The notes under the pieces: generated by a model
What the model was told of the DNA's origin: nothing
Databases searched by the model: none
The model's input: only the letters and a program-made list of their open reading frames with translations
Translations under genes and position numbers: made by a program
Shown here: one piece after another, positions 11,450 through 22,937 of the stretch
Layout: every line of letters starts with the position of its first letter
How positions within the stretch are numbered: position 1 is the first letter of the stretch
NCBI GenBank assembly: GCA_018257865.1
Contig: JAEUBA010000062.1
Span: forward strand, 62,001-126,000
Length of the DNA stretch: 64,000 nucleotides
Reading direction: 5' to 3'
Source of the DNA: Stereocaulon alpinum
Lineage: Eukaryota > Ascomycota > Lecanoromycetes > Lecanorales > Stereocaulaceae

Positions 11450-12575
11450 GACAAGAGAACGGCATTGCATTTGGCTTGCGCTTAGCGAGGTGTTGGGAAT
11501 TTCTATGCAATCACTGAATTGATGAATTAGTTATAGAGAGTTGAGGCCTCATAGAAACCAAATCGGCAGCTAGACTCATGGACCGATGAGACCTTCTCGA
11601 ATTGCTTGGAGAAGAAACCAAATATCCTAGTCTCCCGTCAACGTTACTGCTGATACCTACATAACTATCATTCTCCCTCGAAGAAAAGCGACACCGATCT
11701 TGTCAAGAAGCAATACTTGTGGGTTCATTAGGACCATTCACGTTGATCCCCAACGCCATCTCGGAGTCAAAGCCCCAATACATTCTAAAGTGATTAGCCG
11801 ACTGCATGGATATCATTACAGTCTGGTAAATGAATGATAGCTGACCCTATTTGCGGCTTGCCTCCCGTTTCAGACAATCGCTGAAGGCTTGATGCAGGAT
11901 TTTGCGGGGTTGTACATTCTTACGACGTTAAAAACGTGATTTTGGCTGTGTTGCCTCCCAGTGTAATCAAGGTAGGAGCCACCAGATCACACCACGTCAG
12001 CCTTCGTCAGCCTCATCCTTTGAAACAGACGATTCTTGTTTTACCCCGCCACCTTGTGTTGTTGTGAGATTTTGAAAAAGCAATGCAAAACGTTATCGAT
12101 TACAAGGATCAATTGTTGAATGGGCCTCGCTATTTCTGATATTGGCTACGAATAAATTCGGCCGCGTTTCGGCAGACGCACTACGCCGGGGACTGGCATT
12201 CCAATTGGCAATTGGGCTCACCTTGAGTGTTGGGGAGTCGGGACTTCACTACTGCAAGCCATGGACGGGATTTGATCCCGCCTACCGGCCCGGTGCTCCA
12301 GCTCCGCGCCTAAGATTAGAAAGGGGTATTTCCGCCAAGCCCCTGCCTATCAACTAGGCTGTGTCTGGCAGGCATAGGTTGGTTTCAGATGCATAAGCAA
12401 CAGCGATAATACATAGGCAAGGCCAGCCCGCTCTTTGCTTTTGTCCAACGTTCATCACGCCAATATTGTGCCTAGCCAGAACATCAGAAATTGCAGATTC
12501 TCATGATCCTTTACCTTCATATTGGCACTGCGGAGCAGCTGTTGTAATTGATTCGCTCTCAGAAGGAAAGCACGT
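11450..12575. other. Intergenic, no gene recognised
   Basis: About 1.1 kb. The only open frame of note (12142-12357) has no Met start and no recognisable family. Just before 12576 lies the presumed promoter of the dynamin-like gene. Confidence 0.4.
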
Positions 12576-15489
12576 ATGGCTACCTACCCTATGCCACCGG
12601 GATCCTGGTCGGATATCGTAGACAATCCTTTACTTGATGATGATGCTTTTCAGAATGAGCAAAGTCGCAATCTCTTCGATGCGATCGACAGGCTTCGGAG
12701 TAGTGGTGCCAACCAGGACATTGCACTGCCGGAGGTGAATGAGTTATCCCATTCCAGGGACGAGTTGCTAATCGACACAGCTTGTCATTGTTGGAGACCA
12801 ATCGGCGGGAAAATCATCGCTCCTCCAGAGTCTGACAGAAATCCCATTTCCAGTTGCTAGCAATGTGTGCACCAGATTCCCTACGCGAATCATCTCGCGA
12901 CGGACCCCGGACCGGCGCGAGACAACCACGGTCTCTATTGAACCAAAGGTGATGGACAAGGTGCTTAGTAACGAAAGTTGGGATTTGCGACGAGAGCGAC
13001 TCGCCGCGTTCGATACATTCAAGCGTTCGTTCTCTACGATGACAAAAGCAGACTTCATGACAGCCATTGATGAAGTAAGTCCCATCTGAGGCTTGCCTAC
13101 CTCGTATTGACGCAATACCAGGCAGCAGAGGCCATGGGCATTGGTGGATCTACAAGGAATGAGACCACCACGACCTCACCGGCTCAAACGGAGGAGATTA
13201 ATTTCTCTGATGACGTACTGAAAGTAGAGATCTCCGGCCCCGATCGATCCCATTTCAGCATTTTAGATGTGCCTGGCATATTTCACTCGGTGACAAGAAC
13301 TCTCACGGAAAAGGATAAGAAAGGGGTGGATAAGATGGTCAATAGCTACATGCGGTCTCGACAAAGTATTATTATGTATGCAATGACTGCACCAATGCTC
13401 AACTCAAGCTGATTGAAGCAGTTGTGTCGCGAATGGAACCAATGACCTTGGGCCCCAAGCCATTTTTGGGATGGTAGAGAAACTGGATAAGGATGATGCG
13501 ACACTTGAGAGGACAGTTGGAGTCATCACTAAATGTGATGCAACGCAAAGAGTCAAGCAAGTCATTGAAACTGCCCAAAATATAGATAAACCTCTCCGTC
13601 ACGGGTGGTTCGTTGTCCGAAATCGTACGCCGTCTGAGGTTGATCAAGGAGTTGGACCTTTGGAGCGGTTCCAGAAAGAGCAAGACTTCTTTAGCAAACC
13701 CCCTTGGAGCGGCCTTCCAGAGGAGCGTCGAGGTACCCAGGCTCTCAAGAAGTATCTTGCGAGCCTCTTGTGTACTCGCATCGAGCAGAACTTCCCGACC
13801 TTCCTCAAAACCATTCAGACCAGCCGAGTGCGTGCGGCATCCGATCTGCAAAACCTGGGCGTAGGGCGTACTACCATTGAACAGAAAAGGGCATACCTGA
13901 CAAGAATCGCACACGACTTTAATTCGCTGGCAATGCAGGGCCTTCGAGGACGGTATGATGGCCTCGCTGGCAACGACACAAAGCTTCGAATGAAGATCCG
14001 CGATGCAAATGACCAATTCGTTCAGGATATGAACAGGAATGGGCACTTTCTGCCCTTTGTGGAGCAGACTACTGGTGAGAACATGAGGAAGCCGCCTTTG
14101 GTCTTTCCCAGCAGCGGCGGCTTCGGTAGCGCTCACGCAACTACCACGACCGATCAGCCTAAATCTAGCAGCGTTGGGTTCGGCGGATTTAGCGGCAAGC
14201 CTGAAGCAAGCAATGTAGGTATCTTCTGTCCCGGAACCATAGACACTCCATTCGTGGTGGGATTCCAGGAAATAGAAACCACAGGTTCCGTCGTCAGCTC
14301 CTTTCAGGCTATCACTTGCATGGCTCTTTACCGGCGTTTTTCTTTTGAAGAACTGAGGCTAAGCGATTACTTACAGGCCAAGTCTTCGACATTGACGAAG
14401 GAGCATTCCCCAAGCCTATTTGGCATACCAACGAAGGAGCAATCCCCCAGTCCATTCGGTAGACCAACGGAAGTGACATTTGGTCGGGTAAAGCAGGACA
14501 TTAAGGAGCAGTCCAAATCTCCGTGGTTTGACGAGGCGCAGAGTAGCCCGTTCCAGGCCTCAACTACAGGGGTCTTGGGTCGTAAATCACCAGACAGCAA
14601 CAGCATACACATAGGATCGACGGGGCTCTTTCAAACCGAGCCCACAGACGTGTATCACTGGATTCGGGACGAGATCAAGGCCAGCAGAGGAACAGAACTT
14701 CAAGGAACCTTGAACCCTGATGTCTTACCCATCCTTTTCCACAAACAAGCACGCACATGGAGATCGATCTCCAAGATGCACTTTGAGAATGTGACCAAGA
14801 TTGCATTCAAAGTAGTGTGCCACGTACTGCAACTAGAGTGCAAAGATTCGCATACCAGAGCGTTGATTGAGATTTTGGTTGGCAACGCCAACCAGCGCAG
14901 CAAAGATGGATTTCTGGCTCTCCTCTCAGAACGTATAGATAATATTCTTTCAAGACACTTGCAAACCAACAACCCGGCCTTCGAGCAAAAGGTCAGCGAA
15001 GCACGGAAGAAAAGATTTCATGCGGCACTAGAACGGTACAAGAAGACGAAGGTTCGTTCGGTTGCACCGGCAAGCCAGACCCAGAACCTTTTCGGCGGCG
15101 TTGGTAACAGCACCACTAGCCCTGCGGACGATAACCAGCTGGTCATCGACATGCGGGATACTGGAGCTCTATTTGCAGAATTACACATGAGCAACTCGCA
15201 GAATCTAGAGGATGAGGTCCACGACACGCTGAAAGCATACTATGAGATTGCTAGGGATGACTTCGTTGAGTACGTGAACCAACTTATCGTCGAACCCTAT
15301 CTCAATGATCCGGAAGGACCGGTGCTGTTCTTCTCTCCGGTTTATGTGGCGGGCTTGAAGGATGAAGACATCGAGGCTTTGGCGGCGGAGGATGAAAAGA
15401 CTGTGCGTAAGAGGAAGACTTTGGAGGAGACGATTGCACGGCTTGATCAGGCGGAGAAGATTGCTCGGGAGTATGATAGGCCTGTGTAG
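12576..15489 (+). CDS. Dynamin-like GTPase with FG-rich insertion
   Basis: Large dynamin-superfamily GTPase of the Mx-like kind that is multi-copy in filamentous fungi; the exact cellular role is unknown. Exons: 12576-12734, 12781-13074, 13122-13375 and 13422-15489, giving 924 aa. GTPase motifs: G1 GDQSAGKSS at about 58-66, G3 DVPG near 200, G4 TKCD near 272. The stalk starts after FGMVEKL and resumes at VYHWIRDEIKASRG (about 646); the C terminus carries a GED-like region with DTLKAYYEIARDDFVEYVN. Between roughly residues 455 and 645 lies a Ser/Gly/Phe-rich insertion with repeated GGFG, GFGGF, LFG and PFG motifs. A possible further intron (14215-14376, gtaggt...cttacag, 162 bp, in frame) would shorten the protein to 870 aa. 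Confidence 0.85.
14095..14640 (+). other. FG-repeat-like segment of the dynamin protein
   Basis: Within the dynamin-like gene. The encoded segment repeats Phe-Gly dipeptides in Ser/Gly/Pro surroundings (SSGGFGSA, VGFGGFSG, SLFGIP, SPFGRP, VTFGR), and a later FGG lies near 15091. The two tandem units THEN-like KEHSPSLFGIPT and KEQSPSPFGRPT look like a duplicated 12-residue unit. Part of the segment (14215-14376) may be removed as an intron. Confidence 0.6.
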
Positions 15490-15877
15490 TATTGTCAGTG
15501 GGTTACAACGAGGGAACAATAAGGTTTGGGAGACGTATACATGTTGTACGACTATGGTCCTGAAGAGTGCAAAGTTTTATGTATCTATACAAAAATATTC
15601 TTCTTATTTGACCAGTTGGCTACCCTATCCCTCTATAGGTATTACTTTATGGAGGAAATGACACGAAAAAGCTACCGAGGATTGTTTGTTGACGATACAG
15701 ATTTGGCTTTGGTATGAAGGAAATTCTCGAGCTATAGGCTATAGTGACCTTGTCGTATTGTACAGGTAGTCCTTAGAGAGGAGACGATCTTTTGATGCTC
15801 TATGCTGTAGATTGACGCCTATGCTAATGCTTCATATTTTTCCTTCCCACTACTACCACCCCATAGACCAACCCACC
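15490..15877. other. Convergent 3' region
   Basis: Lies between the stops of the dynamin-like gene (+) and the Mix17-like gene (-). It is A/T-rich, consistent with facing 3' UTRs. No gene seen. Confidence 0.4.
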
Positions 15878-16527
15878 CTAATACTGACTAGCAGCACTCT
15901 GGCAAGCTTTCTGCACCCTGCATCAGCCCTGTCCTCCCAATACGCTTAGTCATTCAAGAGAAAAAACTCACCAATTGCTCCAAATACCATCCACAGATCT
16001 GCATATTCCCCTGGTTCTCATCCAAACACTTAGTGAAGCTCTTCGCATCATTCTCGCAGCTTCGTGCTCCCCAGGAATTGCTCTGGTAGCTATCGTTGTT
16101 GGATTGGCTGGCTAGGGCGTTGTCGGCGGGCTGTTGCTCGGCTGGTTGGCTTGAGGAGCCGCCGAACATGCCGCCGATTGCGTGGCCGATTGAGGAGCCG
16201 ACTGCTACGCCGCTGATGGGGGGTTAGTATGTGGTTCGGGACAGGATATGCCGGAGTATATAGAATGATTGGGGGAATGGAGGGATAAGATGACAGCTGG
16301 GGGGAAGCGTACGCAGCTGTAGAAGCCATCTGCCCGAAGAGACCAGGGCTTCGACCTTGCTGAGCTGGAGGGCCGGCTTGCTGCGCGGTCGCTGGTGGGT
16401 GTGCCGCTGTGCTTGCTGGTTGGCCACGCGAGGGTTGCTGAGGGGCCACCACGGTGGGTCTCTTTGGAGCCGGAGCTGGTGCAGACCTGGAGGGGCGGCC
16501 TCCGCTACCACCACGGGAACGAGGCAT
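15878..16527 (-). CDS. MIX17: Twin-CX9C mitochondrial protein (Mix17/CHCHD2 type)
   Basis: Small protein of the mitochondrial intermembrane space, oxidised through the Mia40 pathway; relatives are yeast Mix17 and human CHCHD2/CHCHD10. Exons: 16527-16313, 16212-15972 and 15910-15878, giving 162 aa. The N terminus (MPRSRGGSGGRPSRS) is basic and hydroxylated, then Ala/Pro/Gln-rich. A conserved Gly-rich hydrophobic stretch reads GVAVGSSIGHAIGGMFGG. The CHCH domain has two exact CX9C motifs, C-ENDAKSFTK-C and C-GWYLEQLKA-C; the last Cys sits in the 10-codon final exon. That exon was found from the need to complete the second motif; its acceptor is gtgcag at 15911. Confidence 0.9.
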
Positions 16528-17317
16528 GTTTGGGACTGTTAAGGTTTGATTTGGATGTCGAGGGTATGTATTGGTTTCGGGTGAGCTTGAGTTGTTGGAG
16601 GGGAGAGAAAAGGGAAAGTTCGAGCTTTGCGGGAAAGCGGATTCAGAAGAAATCCACTAGTGAAAGTTACGGCTAGCATCATATATGCTTCTATTTGATT
16701 GGCCCGATGCTCAGTATATCACGACACGTAATATATGCTCTTTGTGGACTACATATCATGGAACATCAGAACCATGGATAGACTACTTCCGACTGATCAT
16801 GGGTATCTAGAGGCCCCAAATGTAGTTTGTTTTTTCTACTGTCCCTACAGCAGCTAAACTGCGTGGATTGGCTGTCTCATGAGGAATGGGTCCAGATAGC
16901 CTACTCCATCTGAGTCTTGAAATTTAATAGAACGTAGTTCGAACGTGGTTCCCCCGTGCCGATGAATGTAGCATGAAATACATCCATGCTGTGACAAGCC
17001 CAATAAATGCGCTCTAGTACTCATGAGAGAGGTCACAGCTGGATTCTCAAGTGTTCCGTGGGAGCTTAGATCAACTTTTGACCCTTACTATTGGATAAGC
17101 ACTTTGTATGGCAATGGAGGAATGTTTGAGCACCGTCGACTCACCCTCTATGCAACGATACAAAGCTTGTTTCCTCCGTTAACGAAGCTAGACATTGTTT
17201 CGTAAAGCTGATGGAGCCAAACGAAGGGGTTTCATAGCCTGCCATACACCGCCGATAAGGTAGAATGGCTAGGCTCGCTAGTAAAATGGAATTTGGCGCT
17301 AGATGTTGCGTCACTTG
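16528..17317. other. Intergenic, no gene recognised
   Basis: About 790 bp upstream of the Mix17-like gene and downstream of LRP1. Only short frames without motifs occur. A/T-rich around 16675-16760. Confidence 0.4.
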
Positions 17318-18173
17318 TCAGGGACTACTAGAGGTCTCCAGTAATTTCTGCTTCTTCCGCGCTTTTTTTTCCTTTTTCTGCCTCTTTCGTTCCCCCTTTG
17401 ACGTGCCATCCATTGCAATTGTATCTTGTAAAGCTTCTTTGTTTTGGCTCTTCCTCTTCCTCTTACGGCCCTTGCTCACACTTTCCTCGGCAGTCGTAGT
17501 TTGATCCATGCCTTGTTCTGTTGGTTCTTCCAATCGTAGCTTGGGGCCCGCAGACGCTGGAGACCCTGAATCGGAACCAGCACTCGACGGATCCTGAGGG
17601 GATTCAGCACCTGCTTTGTGACCCAGCTCTGACGTCTTCGATAACTGCTGGAATTTGATATGTGCTGCGGCCTTTTCCTTTGCTTGCTGCTCTGCTCGTT
17701 GTAGGTCATACTTCTCATTTCCAGCCTGTAATCGATGTGAGCTCAAGTCTCACGGCCAACATTGAGAGACTCGGTACCAGTGCATGTTTAATGAAGCGGC
17801 CAGCAGCGGCCTTATCAAGCTTCGTGGTTGGATTGCTTCCAGCTGACTCGGCGACTTTGATCTTCTCAAAGTATTGCTTGACTCGAGTCAATTCCCGAAA
17901 AACAGGATGTTCTTTGGCATTGACACCGTTGAGTCGAAGGTACGCTATGACAGGTTAACGAGACCACACATGATAGAGTACATTATACAAACAAAACAGT
18001 ATGGACTCTATTGCATATGTGACCAGAACATAGAGCTGTGCTTTGTCAAGAAGTGGCAGTTTTGCAGCCATATCTGATAGGGTAGCTTTCATCAGTGGTT
18101 CCAGCGCCTCCTCGAGGTCATCGATGTTGTCATCCAGCTGCTCGATCATGGGGACAAGATCTGTTGCCTCCAT
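17318..18173 (-). CDS. LRP1: Lrp1/Rrp47 (C1D-family) exosome cofactor
   Basis: Nuclear partner of the exonuclease Rrp6; needed for 3' processing of rRNA and snoRNAs. Exons: 18173-17993, 17944-17778 and 17725-17318, giving 251 aa. The start MEATDLVPM at 18173 is preferred to the longer in-frame Met at 18227. The Sas10/C1D domain (about residues 1-110) shows LVTYAIESILFSYLRLNG, HPVFREL and RVKQYFEKI, then AAAGRFIKHAL. The rest is a disordered, strongly basic tail with KGRKRKRKS and KGERKRQKKEKKARKKQK, typical of nucleolar RNA-binding C1D proteins. Confidence 0.88.
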
Positions 18174-19328
18174 GCTGCATCGGTGTGACACTGAAAAATG
18201 CCAGTCCCGATTGGGAAGATCGAACATTTTACGGATCCCAAGACCTTAGGCTTGGAGGCGGCAAATTAAGGTAGCGGTGCGCCTATTTGATGCGTTCTGG
18301 CTCCGGCGGGCTGTCTTTAGCCCGGAATAGGAATTCTAAGCGACATACGGAGGTTGACACCGAAAGTCCTGGAACGGCGCTAAAGATCTTGATATGCCAA
18401 GTCCAAAGCCCTAGTCCTAACTTTTGTTGGAGCCCCTGGAATATGCCCCGTGGATATACGCTAATAGGGCGGGGAGGATGAGCTGGTTAGGGTGCACTCT
18501 AGGCGCAGGGTGGCCTATTATATGTGATCTGCGAGTAGTACTGTGCGACAGTGTCCGCTATCCGCATCCCCTACAGGCAGTCGCCCAGGGCAACCCCTCC
18601 CGGATTGTCCTCAGAAGCTATGGCATACCAAAATTATTAGCGATGTTCCAGGACTTTTGGTGTCAGCCTCCGTACTCCGCAATTCCCTAGAGATGAAAAG
18701 CAGAACATGATTCGTGGATAGTTATGCTCGCTAAGTCTTTGCACAAATAATTAACATCAACCACTTCACACATAGCACGGAAACTTGGTACTATAAAAAA
18801 GGGTTTCTCCCGGCAATCGGCGATTTCCGATACCATCAGACGCACTCGATTGTTCGTGTTGATGCTAATTGAACAATACTGAAACTTCAAAGTTGAACGC
18901 CCCTTGTCATGCTCGCTCGCTGTTTGACAGCAATGCAGGTGGGACGACCAGGAAGAGGCCATTCTGTAAGGTCTCACGCCTTCCCAGTCCCTTCAAAACT
19001 AGATAAGGATCCATATCTTCCTCATTGATCGTAATAGGGAACATTCCCCCAGCCCATCCTCTACGCAAATCTTGAAGATTGTAAACAGTCAGTCACATGA
19101 AACAACACCAGTCATGTCATGACGCATCGAGCACAATTGTATGATACGTATGTTCTATTACAGACAATGGTAAACGCTGCTAGTGGGACGCGCGCTTGCG
19201 TTTTATCGCGCTAGTGTCCATCCATGACGAGATTCTTTACTTCGCACTGGGTTGTTTAAATCCTTCGCGTACCCTCACGGACGATCAAATAATTGAAATT
19301 GCACGAATCTCGGGGCGCTACCCAATAG
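18174..19328. other. Intergenic, no gene recognised
   Basis: About 1.15 kb upstream of both LRP1 (minus) and the ketopantoate-reductase-like gene (plus). No exon signature seen except a possible first exon of the latter: an ATG at 19224 followed by nine codons and a gt at 19251. Confidence 0.35.
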
Positions 19329-21098
19329 CTGTTCTCGCCATGCAATAGCGCCCCTCCTATCAAGGGACGATACTGGATTGCGCCGGTCATCCTGTCTCCG
19401 TGCATATACGGCCGGCCATTTTCACGGTCTCTGGCCAAGACTTTGCAACAATCCGCAGTATGGTCTTGCGGTAATAACAATGTGGGCCGGGTGGTCATCA
19501 AACGTCATATATCTGTGTCGCACGCACATTTTTGGTGGCCTCGAAGGAAAGACGAAGAGCAGGATGGTGATGAAGAACCAGACACTAAGCCGGCACAAGG
19601 AACTAGTGAACGCTTCCCCCAAGGTACGAAGCCAGACCAAACGTCGAAAGTGGCCAACAGGTTGCCGAAGAGGATCCATATTGTGGGTGCTGGCAATTTG
19701 GGGTGCTTCGTTGCGCACTCTTTGGCAGGAATACCTCAGAGACCACCGATCACGCTTCTCATGCTCAACCGCCAACTCCAGCGTTGGGAAGAACATGGCT
19801 CCTGTATAGAACTGACTACTCATGGTATGAAGGAGGCAAGGCGGGGTTTCGAGGTTGAGAGGATGCGTCGGACAGGCGATGTACCTATACCAGAGGCCAG
19901 CAGCCCTGATATCGATATTGACTCGTCTAATGAGACTGTGTCGGAGGATCGCTTTCCACAACTAAACCAGATCGCAGAGACGACTACGCCAAATACAAAG
20001 ACTGAAGGGTCGCTTGGCGGAGAACTGTCCCAGGAAGAAAGCAACCTCGGGATAGATAGTCGCCTGCCGCAACAGGCTGAAGTAGACACGCTCACTCGAC
20101 AACGCAGCCGTACGGAGCAGGCAGTACAATATGAGCAAGGAATAGAAGTTGGTTCACGGTTTGCGGAAGGAGAGAAAGAGGTTCAAGACCAACAAAACGG
20201 CAAGCCAAGTACATGGGGTATGGGAGACCCAGAAGACGACGATGTTATATACAGTCTCATCGTGTCCGTCAAAGCTCCACAGACAGTCAAAGCTATACAG
20301 CGAGTAGCACACCGCCTTACTCAGGAATCCACTATACTCTTTCTCCAGAACGGGATGGGCATAATAGACGAAGTCAACGAGAAATTGTTCCCAGATGAGG
20401 GCTACCGCCCTACCTACATCATTGGCGTCGTTAGCCATGGACTTTATCCAAACGGGCCTTTCTCCGTGATCCACGCCGGTGAGGGGACAATAGCCTTAGG
20501 CGTCATGCCTCGGATGCCTATCAAAGAGGGTCTACGACCCGAGTCCCTGGGCCAACTAGCTGCCTCCGCTCGCCACCTCATCCGAACAATGACAAGAACA
20601 CCAGTCTTCGTCGCTGTAGGCTTTCCTCCAACCGACCTTCTCCAACAACAGCTCGACAAGCTGGCCGTGAACTGCATCATAAACCCACTTACAGCTATCC
20701 TCGATTGCAAAAACGGCGCATTGCTATCTAATATGTATTTCACACGAGTCATACGCCTCTTACTGGCCGAGATCTCCGTCGTCATCAAGTCACTGCCAGA
20801 GCTGAAAAACGTCCCGAACGTCAAGATGCGCTTCGACACTGTGCGCCTTGAAAGGATCGTATTCTCCATTGCCAACAAGACCGCCAATAATGATAGCTCC
20901 ATGTTGCAAGATGTAAGGGCGGGTAGACAGACGGAGATTGATTACATCAATGGGTACATTGTCAAGAGGGGCGAAGAGTTGGGTATCCATTGTGTGATGA
21001 ATTATATACTCATGCATATGGTCAAAGGCAAGACCAAGACTAAGTCTTTGGAAGTGGCTGATTTGCTACCATGTGCTGGAGGCCGGAGGGGAAGATGA
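19329..21098 (+). CDS. 2-dehydropantoate 2-reductase-like protein, probably mitochondrial
   Basis: Ketopantoate-reductase fold (ApbA/PanE), NADPH-dependent; relatives in fungi act in pantothenate synthesis or have mitochondrial roles. The frame is open from 19329 with no ATG before the nucleotide-binding motif RIHIVGAGNLG, so the first exon must lie upstream. One phase-compatible option is 19224-19250 joined to 19329 (introns bounds gttgtt...aatag), which gives an Arg-rich leader. The catalytic part includes IVSVKAPQT, LFLQNGMGI, GVVSHGLYPNGPF, DKLAVNCIINPLTAILDCKNG and ARAGRQTEIDYINGYIVKRG-like sequence. Between strand 3 of the Rossmann fold and IVSVKA there is an insertion of about 130 residues rich in Glu, Ser and Gln. 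Convergent with the SET gene, 63 bp apart. Confidence 0.75.
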   Translation: MFSPCNSAPPIKGRYWIAPVILSPCIYGRPFSRSLAKTLQQSAVWSCGNNNVGRVVIKRHISVSHAHFWWPRRKDEEQDGDEEPDTKPAQGTSERFPQGTKPDQTSKVANRLPKRIHIVGAGNLGCFVAHSLAGIPQRPPITLLMLNRQLQRWEEHGSCIELTTHGMKEARRGFEVERMRRTGDVPIPEASSPDIDIDSSNETVSEDRFPQLNQIAETTTPNTKTEGSLGGELSQEESNLGIDSRLPQQAEVDTLTRQRSRTEQAVQYEQGIEVGSRFAEGEKEVQDQQNGKPSTWGMGDPEDDDVIYSLIVSVKAPQTVKAIQRVAHRLTQESTILFLQNGMGIIDEVNEKLFPDEGYRPTYIIGVVSHGLYPNGPFSVIHAGEGTIALGVMPRMPIKEGLRPESLGQLAASARHLIRTMTRTPVFVAVGFPPTDLLQQQLDKLAVNCIINPLTAILDCKNGALLSNMYFTRVIRLLLAEISVVIKSLPELKNVPNVKMRFDTVRLERIVFSIANKTANNDSSMLQDVRAGRQTEIDYINGYIVKRGEELGIHCVMNYILMHMVKGKTKTKSLEVADLLPCAGGRRGR

Positions 21099-21161
21099 TG
21101 TATTCATTAACCGCAGTGAATACGTACATTCCAAGACCTTCATGTACAAACCATCTCTATC

Positions 21162-22692
21162 TCATGTCCTTCGAAACTCATGAATATCCATAGCCTGCTG
21201 TACCAATTCTCTAATTTGCCTCCATCTCCTCGTCAAGACCTCCTTTACACCACCTGGAATCGTACTTCCGATTTCCTTTACATGCTCCAATGCCTCATCT
21301 GCTTCATACTCATATGGCTTGAGAATTCGATCATACAGCTCCATACCTGCATTTTCTCTTGATTTGTTGTCGTCTTCGAAAGTACCGGCCATGAATTTAT
21401 GCCAATTACGTGTCGATAGTGTTCGTCTTCGTAACGCAACTTGGGTTCGAAAACAGACGCCTTCGCTGTTGAGGGTGTAATTACTTCATGCGTGTGAGGT
21501 TAGATTAAGCCGTGAATGTTTGGAATCGGGGCGTTGTACCCAAGATATCCCGCAGCTTCCAGACTGTTTCTGGTGTTGCTGTCTGTCTCCTTGCCGGAGA
21601 AGAAGTCGTCGAGCCGGAGGTAGTCGAATTTGTTGTTCTCTAATATGAAGCCATCTACATTTTTCTGGTCAATATGAGGTAAGGTTTACACACGAAAGGA
21701 TTTCACTTACATTCACATAGTAGGAAGTCGTTACTGTGGCTACCATAGGATGTTTGGAGCTCTTCGCCTTTTTCTACTCCGAGTCAGTATGATCATCTCT
21801 TATGTTACGGAAGAAGCTCGTATACCATAAGCACGATCACTAATAACAGTGTATCCATTCTCATCAAACACCACGTCACACTATCTCTCAGCACCGACCA
21901 TTCCCAAGAGGACCATTTCTTGAACTCACGCCATGGTCGTTGTGATTAAAGTAGTCTACGAATGGACATAGGACCATACGGTCTTCGTGGGCAAAGTCGA
22001 CTGTTCCTGGCACTTCGAAATAGAAACTTCGCGTATTGACGATAAGCCAGTAGTAAGTATACTCTTCCAGTGTCTTGTTAGGAAAGACTTTGGACACGAT
22101 CTTCCAGTCTTCTTTGAGCTTTTGTTCTTGTTTGGCTAAGAGGCCTGCATCTTTTCTTGGCTCGAAGAACTCGGAAATATGACGCCAGTGGCCTCCAACA
22201 GCTGGTGGAAGAAGGAAAACTGGCTTTTGGTCCACGCAATCTGTTGGCCTTCCATCGTATCCGAGAGGTTCTCTCAGACGCGAAGGCCATAGAATAGGCA
22301 TTGATTCTTCGAATTCTTGCATCAATGGCCATGTGGCTCTCCACGGTGCGTACTTCGAGGTCTCACTCCCACCGAATGCCAGGAACGCAGAAAGAAGACC
22401 ATGCACACTTATTGCTTGGTACAAAGCCTTGAAGTTTTGCGGGATCGAGTTGATTGTTAGGAGCGCAGAAGCAGGCACGTTGACAAGTTCTTCACCAGCC
22501 TAACACCAAACTCAGCCTGTTGGTAGACAACCTCTGAATCGAAAGTTGGACCTCGATCCTACGCTGAGCAATGATGCCTAGGCCACGTCCCGAGATCTTT
22601 GCTGGTCCCACTCCGTTGATCTTGACGCCTTGCTCCTTCGCCCATGCAGTGAACTGGTCATGCTGGCTTCCTGGTGGGAATACTTCAGCCAT
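21162..22692 (-). CDS. SET-domain lysine methyltransferase (Rubisco-LSMT/SETD type)
   Basis: Cytosolic or nuclear protein-lysine methyltransferase of the RKM/LSMT class, using S-adenosylmethionine; target unknown. Exons: 22692-22552, 22499-21930, 21880-21826, 21773-21711, 21654-21540 and 21483-21162, giving 421 aa. SET motifs: GRGLGIIAQRRI at the N terminus, a long helical insertion (iSET) typical of this class, VDYFNHNDHGC (NH motif) and YGSHSNDFLLCEYGF, containing the SAM-binding and catalytic Tyr residues. CFRTQVALR and the helical C terminus form the substrate-binding domain. The last intron (gtacaa...gaag, with ctaac) was placed because it restores the frame through CFRTQ. The start at 22692 faces the PDCD5 start 245 bp away. 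Confidence 0.85.
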
Positions 22693-22937
22693 ATTGCAAT
22701 TGTCAGCTGCTGTCTGTTCTATATCAACAATCAAGGGAATTCGATTGGACTCTCTCATGACGAGAGTTGGCCAAGCGTACCCTCATTTTGTGAATGAGTG
22801 GGTTTGATACAGGAAGACCGACTTGGAGAGCGAGGTCGTTAATCATGTCAGACTCGGGGAAACCTCGGTGATTCACCATAGACAAAGGCTTTGTTCCGCG
22901 CTTCTTGTTGACTTTGTAAATACAATATACTTCAACC

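Noticed and set aside
12240..12360. tRNA-like B-box (gggatcaaatccc on the minus strand)
   Set aside because: The T-arm-like hairpin is present but no matching acceptor stem, A-box spacing or anticodon arm could be built upstream.
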